A stretch of 64,000 nucleotides of DNA, from the NCBI GenBank assembly GCA_002715965.1, contig PBAL01000092.1, positions 1 through 64,000 on the forward strand, in the 5' to 3' direction. This document shows positions 34,515 through 43,137 of the stretch, piece by piece. The stretch comes from Verrucomicrobiales bacterium. Lineage in GTDB: Bacteria; Verrucomicrobiota; Verrucomicrobiia; Limisphaerales; JAYPXF01. The number at the start of each line of letters is the position of its first letter. The first letter of the stretch is position 1. Made by a program: the position numbers and the translations under genes. The notes beneath the pieces were generated by a model that was not told where the DNA came from, searched no databases, and worked only from the letters and a program-made list of their open reading frames with translations.

Positions 34515-34690
34515 TGTTCGAAAACCTTCTCGTTATGCAATTGATTGAGATTTTTCTTCCAGCAGATCGAGTTTTCGAACAGACCCTAGTACTCCGTCAG
34601 CAATGAATGACACTTTGTTTGGTTCTTAATCGTTGTCTTAACTCACTCTTGATCAGGATTCGGAGGGAGATTGAGACAAGGATTGAGAGC
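34515..34690. repeat. Inverted repeats and dispersed repeat downstream of DUF1501 (3)
   Basis: TGTTCGAAAAC (34515-34525) pairs exactly with GTTTTCGAACA (34571-34581). Next comes a block starting TAGTACTCCGTCAGCAATGA that recurs after another DUF1501 gene at 48857-48900. Finally CTTAATCGTTGTCTTAA can pair imperfectly with TTGAGACAAGGATTGAG (about 34660-34680), a palindrome also present in perfect form at 39856. Three repeat types lie in tandem; no gene is present. Confidence 0.7.
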
Positions 34691-34785
34691 AACCCGGCCT
34701 CCACAAATCACACAGGTTTGCGTGCCGTAAACACTCTAATTGATCGCAGGCCACACAGGGATCAGGATCGTCCCTGCCGATCCTC

Positions 34786-36216
34786 ATGAAATTACTCGCC
34801 CGCACCCTTAGCATTCTTTGTGTTCTGCGTGCTCTCTGCGGTTCAATCCAGGCCGGAAAACCTAACATCCTGTTCATCGCCATTGATGATCTGAACAACT
34901 TCGCGCTGGGCAAACATCCCCAGGCCAAGACTCCAAACATCGACCGGCTTGCCAAACGAGGCGTGCTGTTCACCAATGCGCACTGCGTCGTTCCCGCATG
35001 CAACCCCTCTCGCACCGCATTGCTCACCGGCATCAGTCCGCACGTCAGTGGCGTTTACTACAATCGACAGGACTGGCGCAAATGTACGAACCTGAAGAAC
35101 GCCGTCACGCTGCCGGAATTCTTCAAAAAACAAGGCTACAAGACGATGGGTGGTGGCAAGATCTATCATGCCCACTCGCTGAACCGTCAGGCCTATGAAG
35201 GTTTCCTCGATCCGAAACCCTGGCACGCGTACTTTCCCTCCAAGAACCAACAGATGCCCATCGAGATTGATCCGGATCCGATGCCGGAGAACGGCAACCC
35301 CAAGCACTACGGAGGACACATGGACTGGTCCATCCTCGACATCTCCGACAACGAAATGGCGGATGGCCAAGTCGTCAGCTGGGCCGAAAAGCAACTCGCA
35401 CAGAAACACGACAAGCCGCTGTTCCTCGCCGTCGGGATTTATCGTCCGCACGTGCCATGGTACACGCCCAAGCGCTGGTTCGATCAGTTTCCCCCGGATG
35501 ACGTCCAGCTTCCCGAGACCAAGCAGGGCGATCTCGATGATGTCCCTCCGGTTGGACGGGGCTTTGCACGCCGCACTTGGCAACAATGGATGGTCGACAA
35601 CAAGAAGTGGCACGGTTTTGTCCGCGGCTACCTCGCCTCGATCAGCTTTGCCGATGCGATGGTCGGTCGGCTGCTCGATGCGCTCGACAAAGGGCCGCAT
35701 GCGAAGAACACCATCATCGTCCTCTGGGGAGATCACGGCTATCATCTAGGCCACAAGGAACACTGGGAGAAGTTCGCGCTCTGGGAACAAGCCACGCAGG
35801 TGCCGGTGATCTTTTCCGCGCCCGGGTTGAGCAAGGGCAAGAAAACCAACCGTCCCGCCAGTTTGCTCGATGTCTATCCAACGTTGGTTGAACTCTGTGG
35901 TGACCGACCTTCCAAACAACTCAACGGCAAATCACTTGTTCCTTGGCTTCGCGATCCGGGCGCTGAATTCAAGACCCCGGTCATCACCACGCATGGCCGG
36001 GGCAACCACGCGGTCCGATCTGCGCATTGGCGCTACATTCGGTACTACGATGGCTCGGAGGAACTTTACGACCATCGCAAAGATCCCCACGAATTCACAA
36101 ACCTCGCAAGTCAAGTCCCATACGCGGACGTCAAGGCGCGACACGCCAAGTGGTTGCCCAAGGAGGAGTCAGGCTACGATCCGCTTGAAGGCGTTCCCAC
36201 GAAGTGGCGCCGTTAG
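34786..36216 (+). CDS. Exported type I sulfatase (3), iduronate-2-sulfatase-like
   Basis: A 476-residue sulfatase with leader MKLLARTLSILCVLRALCGS. Active-site parts are PNILFIAIDDLNNFALGKHP, VVPACNPSRTALLTG (CxPSR with Asn at x), GGGKIYHAHS, VGIYRPHVPWYTPKRWFDQF and LWGDHGYHLGHKEHWEKFAL. These match sulfatase 2 blocks, so the two are paralogues of the same subfamily. The formylglycine site is intact. It probably removes sulfate from polysaccharide fragments in the periplasm. Confidence 0.95.
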   Translation: MKLLARTLSILCVLRALCGSIQAGKPNILFIAIDDLNNFALGKHPQAKTPNIDRLAKRGVLFTNAHCVVPACNPSRTALLTGISPHVSGVYYNRQDWRKCTNLKNAVTLPEFFKKQGYKTMGGGKIYHAHSLNRQAYEGFLDPKPWHAYFPSKNQQMPIEIDPDPMPENGNPKHYGGHMDWSILDISDNEMADGQVVSWAEKQLAQKHDKPLFLAVGIYRPHVPWYTPKRWFDQFPPDDVQLPETKQGDLDDVPPVGRGFARRTWQQWMVDNKKWHGFVRGYLASISFADAMVGRLLDALDKGPHAKNTIIVLWGDHGYHLGHKEHWEKFALWEQATQVPVIFSAPGLSKGKKTNRPASLLDVYPTLVELCGDRPSKQLNGKSLVPWLRDPGAEFKTPVITTHGRGNHAVRSAHWRYIRYYDGSEELYDHRKDPHEFTNLASQVPYADVKARHAKWLPKEESGYDPLEGVPTKWRR

Positions 36217-36247
36217 CGCGATGGGCAGATGACGGGAGGTCTATCGT

Positions 36248-36267
36248 GGCAATTCCCTGGAATTGCC
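36248..36267. repeat. Near-perfect 20-base palindrome
   Basis: GGCAATTCCCTGGAATTGCC has nine-base perfect arms around a two-base spacer, 32 bases after the sulfatase stop. It could be a regulator site or a repeat relic. Confidence 0.5.
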
Positions 36268-36302
36268 GGTCTTGGGGGTGAATTTCACTCAATTCTCATG
36301 CG

Positions 36303-36421
36303 GATGTGGGTTCGTCACCTACATACGAATGGGTGGTTTCTGCAGAAGCATCTACCGGGACGTACCCATGGAGAACCTCAATCGGATGTTCTCCTATATT
36401 GGCAAGTTCATGTCCCACTGA
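36303..36421 (+). pseudogene. Possible C-terminal relic of an unidentified gene
   Basis: One plus-strand frame reads GCGFVTYIRMGGFCRSIY and then VPMENLNRMFSYIGKFMSH before a TGA at about 36421. It has no start and an amino-acid make-up like a real protein C-terminus. No family is recognised. The call is weak. Confidence 0.25.
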
Positions 36422-36440
36422 TACCCGACCTTAAATCAGA

Positions 36441-37112
36441 ATGAACGAACTGCTCGACTCCCCGTTCGCGGAGGTGACCGAAGACTGGAAACCGGTTGAA
36501 GGGAACGTCCACGAAGAAACCATTTTCGTCATCCGCGAGATCTGCAATCTCCACCGGGTCAAGGAACCCGGACTGCTGGCGCTTGCCGGATACCTCAACG
36601 AAAACCGCGAAGCGCGTCACTCCTGGCCGGGTGAGGATCTGTTCGAACTCCTGCGCGAGGTGTTCGCGGATGGCGCGATCCACGAATACGATCTCAGCCG
36701 CGTGCAAAACATGTTCGACCGGATCGAGAGCTTCTGCGGATCTCGCTCAGCGGGGATCGATCGCGATATCGCTCCTCTGAATTCCGTGCGAGAAGAGGAA
36801 CTCACGCTTCCACGACACGATTGGGAGGGCGAGATTACTGGTGGAAATGAAACCCATCTGGTCGATCTGAAGAAGCACCGCTGTGATTGCGCGGAATTCA
36901 AGAACAAGCGGTCCGGGCTGAAGGATGGCGATCTGAAGGCCTGCTGCAAACACATGGCACGCGCTTGTGACCATCGCATCCAGAGTGGCGTGCTCAACGA
37001 ATGTCCCCCAATCCTCAGATACGTATTCGCCGACCTGAACAACCACGAGGAAGGCATCTGTTTTCCTTCAACAAGGAACAGAGCCGCTGGGCATTCGGAC
37101 AAGCACCTATGA
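36441..37112 (+). CDS. SWIM-like zinc-finger protein, possibly frameshifted near its end
   Basis: A 223-residue cytoplasmic protein. Residues about 1-100 are helical and acidic; a putative SWIM-type zinc site follows with CDCAEFKNKRSG and KACCKHMARAC (CxC...CxH pattern, about residues 152-178). The last residues in this frame (GICFPSTRNRAAG) look unlike protein, whereas the next frame continues as FSFNKEQSRWAFGQAP and GTVEDLLKPKGS to a TGA at 37154-37156. The native C-terminus probably lies in that frame, with a frameshift near the TGTTTTCC at about 37060. The function is unknown; SWIM domains bind DNA or proteins. Confidence 0.65.
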   Translation: MNELLDSPFAEVTEDWKPVEGNVHEETIFVIREICNLHRVKEPGLLALAGYLNENREARHSWPGEDLFELLREVFADGAIHEYDLSRVQNMFDRIESFCGSRSAGIDRDIAPLNSVREEELTLPRHDWEGEITGGNETHLVDLKKHRCDCAEFKNKRSGLKDGDLKACCKHMARACDHRIQSGVLNECPPILRYVFADLNNHEEGICFPSTRNRAAGHSDKHL

Positions 37113-37190
37113 TGGCGGGGACGGTTGAAGACTTGTTGAAGCCCAAGGGAAGTTGAGCTTGTCCCGCACGCGGTTCAACGATTGAGAGGT

Positions 37191-38555
37191 TCAACCCATA
37201 GAGACTTCGCCCGCCTTGCGCGTGCTGCGTCCGCGTCGGCCGTGAACGGAATCGCCCAACTCGCGTCGCGCGCGATCGGCGACCTTGGCGAGTTCGTCGA
37301 TCAATTCCGGATTCTGATCCGCCAGGTTGCTTTCCTCCGTCGTATCGCTGTCCAGGTTGAAGAGCATGTAATCACTCTTCTCGGGCTTCTCGACATCCCA
37401 ATCCCCGCGATAGACGTGCAGTTTCCAAGGCCCTTGTCGGACCGCCTGCAATCGATTGTCGCGGTAGTAGTAAACCTCTTCGCGAACCGGTTCTTCCGGA
37501 GGCTTCTCACCGTTGATGTGGTTGAAGATGTCCACACCATCAATCTCCGGAGTCCGCTTGAGCTCGACTCCCGCCAAGCCGGCAATCGTGGGCAGCCAAT
37601 CCATCCCGCACACCATTTCATCCGAAACTTGCCCGCCAGGGATCCTTGCGGGCCAGTTCACGATGCAAGGAACGCGCACCCCGCCTTCCAAAGTCTGACC
37701 CTTGCCCCCACGATACGGACGCGGCGTGCCGGACCGGTACCCGAGCACTTCCTCTGATTGAAGGGCGGGTCCATTGTCAGAAGTGAAAATGATGATGGTG
37801 TTCTCCAACTTCTCGAGCACGGCAAGCACGTCCACCAGTGCTCCGACACTCCAGTCGATTTCTTCGATGACGTCCCCGTAGATCCCGTACTTGCTTCGGC
37901 CGTCGAACTCCTCCGTCAACGCCAACGGTCGGTGTGGCATCGCATGCGAAACCACGAGGCAGAAGGGGTTGTCCCCCGCCGATTCCATGAATTCAGCTGC
38001 CTGCTCGGTGCAGCGTCGCGTCAGAAATGCGGGATCGGTGTCTTCCTCCAGTTCGTTCTCATCGTCCATGAGCGGCAACGAGCTGGTGAGATAAATCGCA
38101 TCCTCGACTTCCTGATCCAGGAAACTGTGGGAGAACGGGATTCCGAACCAGTAATCGAAGCCCTGGTTGTTTGGCAGAAAATGCGGATGACTCCCAAGCG
38201 TCCACTTTCCAACGTATCCGCTTACGTAGCCCGCTTCGGCCAGCATGGTGGCAAGATTGCGTTCCTCGGGGTTCAAACCCGTGAAACCGCCCGGTGGAAA
38301 ACTTCGTCCGCCCATTCCGATCCGGTTTGGATAACAACCGGTCAACAAGGCTGCGCGTCCGCCGGTGCAATTCACGCCACCGGAGTAATACGAGGTGAAC
38401 CTCACTCCGTCGGCGGCCAGTTGGTCCAGGCGCGCCGTTTCGAATCCGACCGCTCCGTAACAACCGAGGTCCCCGTAGCCGAGATCGTCGGCGACGACGA
38501 TCAGCACATTGGGAGGGACGGTCTCCTTCTTTTTGCTGAAAAGGCCTTTTAGCAT
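37191..38555 (-). CDS. Sulfatase-family protein (4), cytoplasmic, lacking the CxPSR motif
   Basis: A 454-residue alkaline-phosphatase superfamily protein with a clear sulfatase fold: PPNVLIVVADDLGYGDLGCY, GYVGKWTLGSHPHF, VVSHAMPHRPLAL, IFTSDNGPALQSEE and PYRGGKGQTLEGGVRVP. Two oddities stand out. It starts MLKGLFSKKKETVPPN with no leader, so it should stay in the cytoplasm. The maturation site reads NCTGGRAALLTG, where sulfatases have C-x-P-S-R or C-x-A-x-R. The cysteine is present, but recognition by the usual formylglycine-generating enzyme is doubtful. It may be a phosphonate- or phospho-ester hydrolase, a differently matured sulfatase, or inactive. Confidence 0.9.
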   Translation of the reverse strand: MLKGLFSKKKETVPPNVLIVVADDLGYGDLGCYGAVGFETARLDQLAADGVRFTSYYSGGVNCTGGRAALLTGCYPNRIGMGGRSFPPGGFTGLNPEERNLATMLAEAGYVSGYVGKWTLGSHPHFLPNNQGFDYWFGIPFSHSFLDQEVEDAIYLTSSLPLMDDENELEEDTDPAFLTRRCTEQAAEFMESAGDNPFCLVVSHAMPHRPLALTEEFDGRSKYGIYGDVIEEIDWSVGALVDVLAVLEKLENTIIIFTSDNGPALQSEEVLGYRSGTPRPYRGGKGQTLEGGVRVPCIVNWPARIPGGQVSDEMVCGMDWLPTIAGLAGVELKRTPEIDGVDIFNHINGEKPPEEPVREEVYYYRDNRLQAVRQGPWKLHVYRGDWDVEKPEKSDYMLFNLDSDTTEESNLADQNPELIDELAKVADRARRELGDSVHGRRGRSTRKAGEVSMG

Positions 38556-38702
38556 CTTGATGACTGCCGAACGGTTCGAACTGTTTGAAGAGGGCGCTCG
38601 TCGCTGGGTTCAGGCGGGAGGGAATCAAGCTGCCGGGATTAGTTCAAACTTAAAACAGTTCGGATTGCGCCACCGGATGCTTGACCTTCCATGATTTGCC
38701 GT

Positions 38703-39770
38703 TCACGACCACGCGTGCTGGAGAAAACGAAGGAAGTTTCCGTGAAAGATTCCGTTCAGGTCTTCTTCCGAATACCCACGTCCCGCAAGGATCGAATGAA
38801 ACTTCTTCAGGTCGGCAATTGTGTCCAGATCCGCCGGAGTCTGCTCGTTGCCAAAGCCGCCATCGAGATCCGTCCCGATCCCAATGTGCTTGCTGGTTCC
38901 AAGCATCTGGCACATGTGATCAACGTGATTGGCAAGTGAATCCATGTTTGCCGTCGGAATATCCGGATGCTTGGTCACTCCACGATTCCACCCCGGCACC
39001 ACCATCCAAATGTCGAAGGCAACCCCGATCACCGCACCTCGCTCGGCTAGCGCCTTGATCTGGTCGTCTGCCAATTGTCTCGGATCATCAACCAGCGCCC
39101 GGCAATTATGATGACTTGCCCACACAGGTCCTTGATGCACCTCAAGCGCATCCCAGAACGCTTTGTCGCACAGATGTGTCGCATCCAGGATGATTCCCAG
39201 TCGATCCATCTCCCGGACAAGGTCTTTGCCCATGTCCGACAAACGCCCGTCTCGATCATGACCATGCGCGTATCGCCCAACTCCGTAGTGCGCAGGCCCA
39301 AGTGCCCGCAAGCCCTGCTCGTAAGATCGCTCCAAGTCGGACAGCTCGCGAATGGAATCTGCGCCTTCCAAGCTGAGGATGTAGCCGATCGGACAGTTCT
39401 CCGGATCGGCTCCCCAATCCTTCAGGTGTGCCTCGACTTCCGCCCAGTTTCGCAATTGGCGAAGTTCACCCTCGGCTTCCATTGCGCGATACCACGCCAG
39501 TTGTCCCTGCGTCATCGCATGAGCCTGAGGCGGGGAATTCCACGCGCCGACCGGGGCCGCTGGTTTCATGCAGCCGGCGAGCTGAGTTGCCACGCAGATT
39601 CCGATGCCCGCTTTCCGCATCTCTGGCAAGCTCACCGTCCCGCACGCACGCCCCCACAGATCCGTCTTGCCTTCCTCGTCCTTGCGGATCTCCTCAATCG
39701 TCATCCGCAAATCACGATTGTATTCGAGCGCGTTCAGACTGAGATCCAGATGAGCGTCAAAAATCAGCAT
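38703..39770 (-). CDS. Membrane-dipeptidase-like metallopeptidase (family M19)
   Basis: A 355-residue renal-dipeptidase-like zinc enzyme. FDAHLDLSLNAL supplies the first HxD metal pair, SLEGADSIRE the bridging glutamate, ILDATHLCDKAFWDAL and WASHHNCRAL the two later histidines, and IGIGTDLDGGFG the final conserved aspartate block. All expected metal ligands are visible. No leader is present, unlike the mammalian enzyme, so it is probably cytoplasmic. The ATG at 39770 directly precedes the first metal motif; an in-frame extension to 39938 runs through repeat-like DNA. It probably cleaves dipeptides, possibly with D residues. Confidence 0.92.
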   Translation of the reverse strand: MLIFDAHLDLSLNALEYNRDLRMTIEEIRKDEEGKTDLWGRACGTVSLPEMRKAGIGICVATQLAGCMKPAAPVGAWNSPPQAHAMTQGQLAWYRAMEAEGELRQLRNWAEVEAHLKDWGADPENCPIGYILSLEGADSIRELSDLERSYEQGLRALGPAHYGVGRYAHGHDRDGRLSDMGKDLVREMDRLGIILDATHLCDKAFWDALEVHQGPVWASHHNCRALVDDPRQLADDQIKALAERGAVIGVAFDIWMVVPGWNRGVTKHPDIPTANMDSLANHVDHMCQMLGTSKHIGIGTDLDGGFGNEQTPADLDTIADLKKFHSILAGRGYSEEDLNGIFHGNFLRFLQHAWS

Positions 39771-39855
39771 CGGAAAAACCTCAGCGGGAGAGCCGGTGAA
39801 TGCAAGCTTTCGCAAACTCCGTAGCACCGGCGGACCGCCTGTGAGCCTGGTTCTC

Positions 39856-39887
39856 AATCCTTGTCCTCGGAGCTTGAGACAAGGATT
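39856..39887. repeat. Perfect palindrome AATCCTTGTC/GACAAGGATT
   Basis: A ten-base perfect stem with a 12-base loop upstream of the dipeptidase gene, flanked by ACCGGCGGACCGCC and CCTGCCGGTGCC, which can also pair in part. It is related to the imperfect palindrome at about 34630-34680. Confidence 0.6.
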
Positions 39888-39982
39888 AAAGAACCTGCCG
39901 GTGCCTGTCACAAGAAACTCTCCCTCCACTTGGCACATCCGCTACCTCCCGTTACACTCCGCGCCACTCAGCCGCGAAATCG

Positions 39983-41233
39983 ATGGCAGCCAAAAAATCC
40001 AGTTTTCTCGACAAGGTACTCGGCCGCATTGGCCGACTGGACAAGGCCGATCTGCAATTGGTCATCAAGCGCCTTGCCCGCGAACGCGCCTTCCTGGAAA
40101 CGCTGTTCAATTCCATCGAAGACGGCGTGCTCGTCGTCGATGAAGGCGGGAAGATCCTCTACGTGAACCAAGCCGTCACCCATCTGATCGGCCTGAAGGC
40201 GGATTCGGCTGAAGGCACACAGATTGCCGACGCGTTACCCGGGCTCGATTGGAAGGCCATCCTCAGATCAGCCGATGCCAGCAAGACCTACGAGAGCCAT
40301 GAGTTCGAAATCGAATGGCCGCGCCCCCGGTTTCTTCGGCTGCACGTCGCTCCCTTTGATCGGGAAACCGCCGAACAACCCGGACTGGCATTGATTCTCC
40401 ACGATGCCACCGAAGCTCGGCAAAAGACCTTTGAAGCCATTGAAAGTGAACGTATCCAGGCATTGACCCTCCTCGCCGCAAGCGTCGCCCACGAAATCGG
40501 CAATCCCCTGAACGCGCTTCACATACATCTCCAGTTACTCGAACGCGAAATCGGAAAATTACGAAAACTAAAGCCCAAGCAATCGCGCCGGACTCCCAAA
40601 CGAACACCGGGCACGGAAGGCAAATCGAGCGACGACGTGGAGAGCATCAGCGAGAAAATGCAGGGTTATCTCGACGTGGCCAAAGGCGAGATCGACCGGC
40701 TCGACTACATCGTCTCGCAGTTCCTCGAAGCCATTCGCCCTTCGGCTCTGGATCTCAAACCTGTTTCCCTGAACGACGTTCTCGCCGACACGCTCAAACT
40801 TCTGCGGCCGGAGCTGGATAACCGCGATCTGACCGTCGAAGAAAAACTGAACCCCGCACTTCCAAATGCCCCGATGGATGCCGCACAGATCAAGCAGGTG
40901 CTGGTCAACCTGATCAAGAACGCCATGCAGGCCATGAATCGGGGTGTGCTCACTCTGGAAACCGGCGAGGGCCTGGACGGGGTCTGGGTGAGCGTGGCTG
41001 ACACCGGAGGAGGAATTCCGCAGGAAAAGATCAATCGCATCTTCGACCCATATTTTACCACCAAGACCAAGGGAAGCGGCCTGGGGTTGATGATCGTTCA
41101 GCGGATCATTCGTGAACACGGCGGACAGATTGGTGTCGAGAGCAGTCCGGATCAGGGCACCCGCATCAAGATCTGGCTGCCCTTGCATGAACGTAAACCG
41201 AAATTGCTCGCCGTCCATGGTGGCGAAGAGTAG
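39983..41233 (+). CDS. PAS-containing sensor histidine kinase (NtrB-like)
   Basis: A 416-residue soluble histidine kinase. A PAS domain spans about residues 35-145 (LFNSIEDGVLVVDEGGKILY). The dimerisation box ASVAHEIGNPLNALHIHLQL holds the phosphoacceptor histidine (about residue 168). The ATPase has LVNLIKNAMQAM (N-box), VADTGGGIP (G1), FDPYFTTKTKGSGLGLMIV (F/G2) and ends GTRIKIWLPL. A basic insert (KPKQSRRTPKRTPGTEGK) lies in the dimerisation domain loop. It is followed after 102 bases by an NtrC-type regulator, which is very probably its partner. No membrane segment is seen, so it senses a cytoplasmic signal. Confidence 0.95.
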   Translation: MAAKKSSFLDKVLGRIGRLDKADLQLVIKRLARERAFLETLFNSIEDGVLVVDEGGKILYVNQAVTHLIGLKADSAEGTQIADALPGLDWKAILRSADASKTYESHEFEIEWPRPRFLRLHVAPFDRETAEQPGLALILHDATEARQKTFEAIESERIQALTLLAASVAHEIGNPLNALHIHLQLLEREIGKLRKLKPKQSRRTPKRTPGTEGKSSDDVESISEKMQGYLDVAKGEIDRLDYIVSQFLEAIRPSALDLKPVSLNDVLADTLKLLRPELDNRDLTVEEKLNPALPNAPMDAAQIKQVLVNLIKNAMQAMNRGVLTLETGEGLDGVWVSVADTGGGIPQEKINRIFDPYFTTKTKGSGLGLMIVQRIIREHGGQIGVESSPDQGTRIKIWLPLHERKPKLLAVHGGEE

Positions 41234-41335
41234 CCTGCGACGCACGAGAGAGAATCAGGAAGGGTTGATCATCGCGTTCGCAGTGACTTGCCTGTAACCA
41301 ATACGTCCCTTTGTGGTTCTTCAATTGGCTGAAAG

Positions 41336-42700
41336 ATGGACACACCCCAGGTATTGATAGTTGATGACGAGAAGCCCACGCGCGACGGGCTGCGCGCGGC
41401 TCTGGAGGATCGTTATGACGTCTACGTGGCCGACAACGCGGCCGCAGCATTCGATCTCCTCGATCGTGAAAACTTTCGCGTGCTCCTCACCGACCTCCGC
41501 ATGCCCGGCGACGATGGCATGAACCTCATCGAACGGGCAAAATCCCTCCCGCGCCCGCCCGTGTGCATCCTCATGACCGCCTATGGCTCGGAGGACATCG
41601 CGGTGGAAGCGATGAAGAACGGTGCGGATGACTACATTGCAAAAGGCCGGCTCCAACTCGATGAGCTGGAGATGCGCATTGCCCGTGCTCTCAAGGGACA
41701 AACGCTTGAAGCCGAAAACAAACAGCTCAAGCAGGAACTGAGTTCGAAGTTCGGGATGGACCACATCCTCGGCGATTCCCCGGCGATGAAGGAAGTGCTG
41801 GATACGATCCACACCGTTGCGCCAACCACTGCCACGGTTCTGCTCCTCGGCCAGACCGGCACCGGCAAGGAAGTCGTCGCCAAGACCATTCACCAGCACA
41901 GCAATCGGGCAAACAAACCGATGATCACTGTCCATTGTGGCGCGCTTCCCCCGCAATTGCTGGAGAGCGAACTCTTCGGACACGAGAAAGGCGCATTCAC
42001 CAACGCCCACGAACGGCGCATCGGTCGGTTTGAGGAAGCCAATGGCGGAACGCTCTTCCTCGATGAAATCGGTGAGATCGATGCTTCCACCCAGATCAAA
42101 CTCCTTCGAGTCCTCGGCGAAGGCACCTTCGAACGCCTCGGCTCCAACAAGACCATCAAGACCGATGTCCGCCTGATCGCCGCGACCAACAAGAATCTTC
42201 CCCAACTCGTTCGCGAGGGAACGTTCCGCGAAGACCTGTTCTATCGCCTGCAGGTCGTCGAGATCGAACTTCCCCCACTGTCTCAACGCGACGGGGATGT
42301 CGCGATCCTCGCCCAAGCCTTCGTGATTGAGTTCGCCCAGGCAAACAGCAAACCCGTCAGGGGAATCAGTCCGGAAGCCCTGGAACTGCTTTGCGAACAC
42401 GAATGGCGTGGCAATGTTCGCGAACTCCGTGCTGCGATTGAACGCGCCGTCGTCTTTTCCCGCACCGACCAAATCACCCTGCGTGATCTCCCGAAGACCG
42501 TCACCACCAAGCCATCCGATTCAGAAGATGGCTCGAGTCTCTCCGGCCGGCAGACCGTGAAGGAAGCCGAAAAGGAACTTATCATCAACGCGTTGAAGGA
42601 AACTGGCGGCAACCGCACCGCAGCAGCGCAAAAGCTCGGCATGAGCCGGCGCACACTTCATCGCAAACTGCACACTTACAAACTCGAAGGCTTCGAGTAG
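41336..42700 (+). CDS. NtrC-type sigma-54 response regulator with GAFTNA variant
   Basis: A 454-residue regulator. The receiver domain (about 1-120) has VLIVDDEKPTRDG and phosphoacceptor LLTDLRMPGDDGMN. The AAA+ domain (about 145-370) has Walker A LLGQTGTGKEVVA, the sigma-54 contact loop GAFTNAHERR, Walker B GGTLFLDEIGEID and VRLIAATNKN, followed by the arginine-rich REDLFYRL. A Fis-type helix-turn-helix (GGNRTAAAQKLGMSRRTLHR) ends the protein. The contact loop is usually GAFTGA; here Gly is Asn. It should activate sigma-54 promoters under control of the upstream kinase. Targets are unknown. Confidence 0.96.
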   Translation: MDTPQVLIVDDEKPTRDGLRAALEDRYDVYVADNAAAAFDLLDRENFRVLLTDLRMPGDDGMNLIERAKSLPRPPVCILMTAYGSEDIAVEAMKNGADDYIAKGRLQLDELEMRIARALKGQTLEAENKQLKQELSSKFGMDHILGDSPAMKEVLDTIHTVAPTTATVLLLGQTGTGKEVVAKTIHQHSNRANKPMITVHCGALPPQLLESELFGHEKGAFTNAHERRIGRFEEANGGTLFLDEIGEIDASTQIKLLRVLGEGTFERLGSNKTIKTDVRLIAATNKNLPQLVREGTFREDLFYRLQVVEIELPPLSQRDGDVAILAQAFVIEFAQANSKPVRGISPEALELLCEHEWRGNVRELRAAIERAVVFSRTDQITLRDLPKTVTTKPSDSEDGSSLSGRQTVKEAEKELIINALKETGGNRTAAAQKLGMSRRTLHRKLHTYKLEGFE

Positions 42701-42841
42701 ACCGATGATGTTTTGGATGCGTTCCGAACGCATGCGGCGACGTTGCGAGCACAACCCTCCTGGAATCCGGCCTGCTCAGACCAAATTCTCCAAACGAAGA
42801 ACCAAGCACAGCCCATTGACTTCGGAATTTCGTGAAGTAGC

Positions 42842-43090
42842 TTGCGCGCTCAAACTCAACAAAGGCGCAAGCATGCGAGACTACACCGGCTACGAAGACC
42901 TTCACTTTTTCGAACGCTCCAGCAAGAGACGCAGGTAGGCAAAGGCCGACGAGTCGTTTACGGCGAAAAAGAACTCCACGAAAAAATCGGACGAAACGAC
43001 CTGTGCCCCTGTGGCTCCGGCCGACGCTTCAAGCGTTGCTGCATGGGCTCTGGAGAATTCGACGGCTCACCACGGGACGACTGTTTTTAG
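42842..43090 (+). CDS. Small SEC-C zinc-motif protein, start uncertain
   Basis: The supported part is [20 protein letters not shown] then [17 protein letters not shown], a textbook SEC-C metal-binding motif (CxCGSG...CC) as at the SecA C-terminus, ending at 43090. Its frame runs back to a TTG at 42842, but the upstream residues look random. In the neighbouring frame an ATG at 42873 reads [20 protein letters not shown] and then stops, so the original start may be that ATG with a one-base frameshift near 42938. The role may be protein-quality or SecB-type binding, but this is unknown. Confidence 0.55.
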   Translation: MRAQTQQRRKHARLHRLRRPSLFRTLQQETQVGKGRRVVYGEKELHEKIGRNDLCPCGSGRRFKRCCMGSGEFDGSPRDDCF

Positions 43091-43137
43091 AGAGGATTGA
43101 ATGGAGAAACTCGTGCGCATGGCTAAGCTCCGTGCAC

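Noticed and set aside
34843-35745. 300-codon minus frame
   Set aside because: Antisense to sulfatase 3 with no motif of its own.
41321-42472. 383-codon frame opposite the NtrC-type regulator
   Set aside because: Antisense to a fully supported gene and without recognisable motifs.
42717-42733. ATGCGTTC/GAACGCAT palindrome after the NtrC-type gene as a terminator
   Set aside because: Eight-base arms with almost no loop and no T-run; too weak to call.
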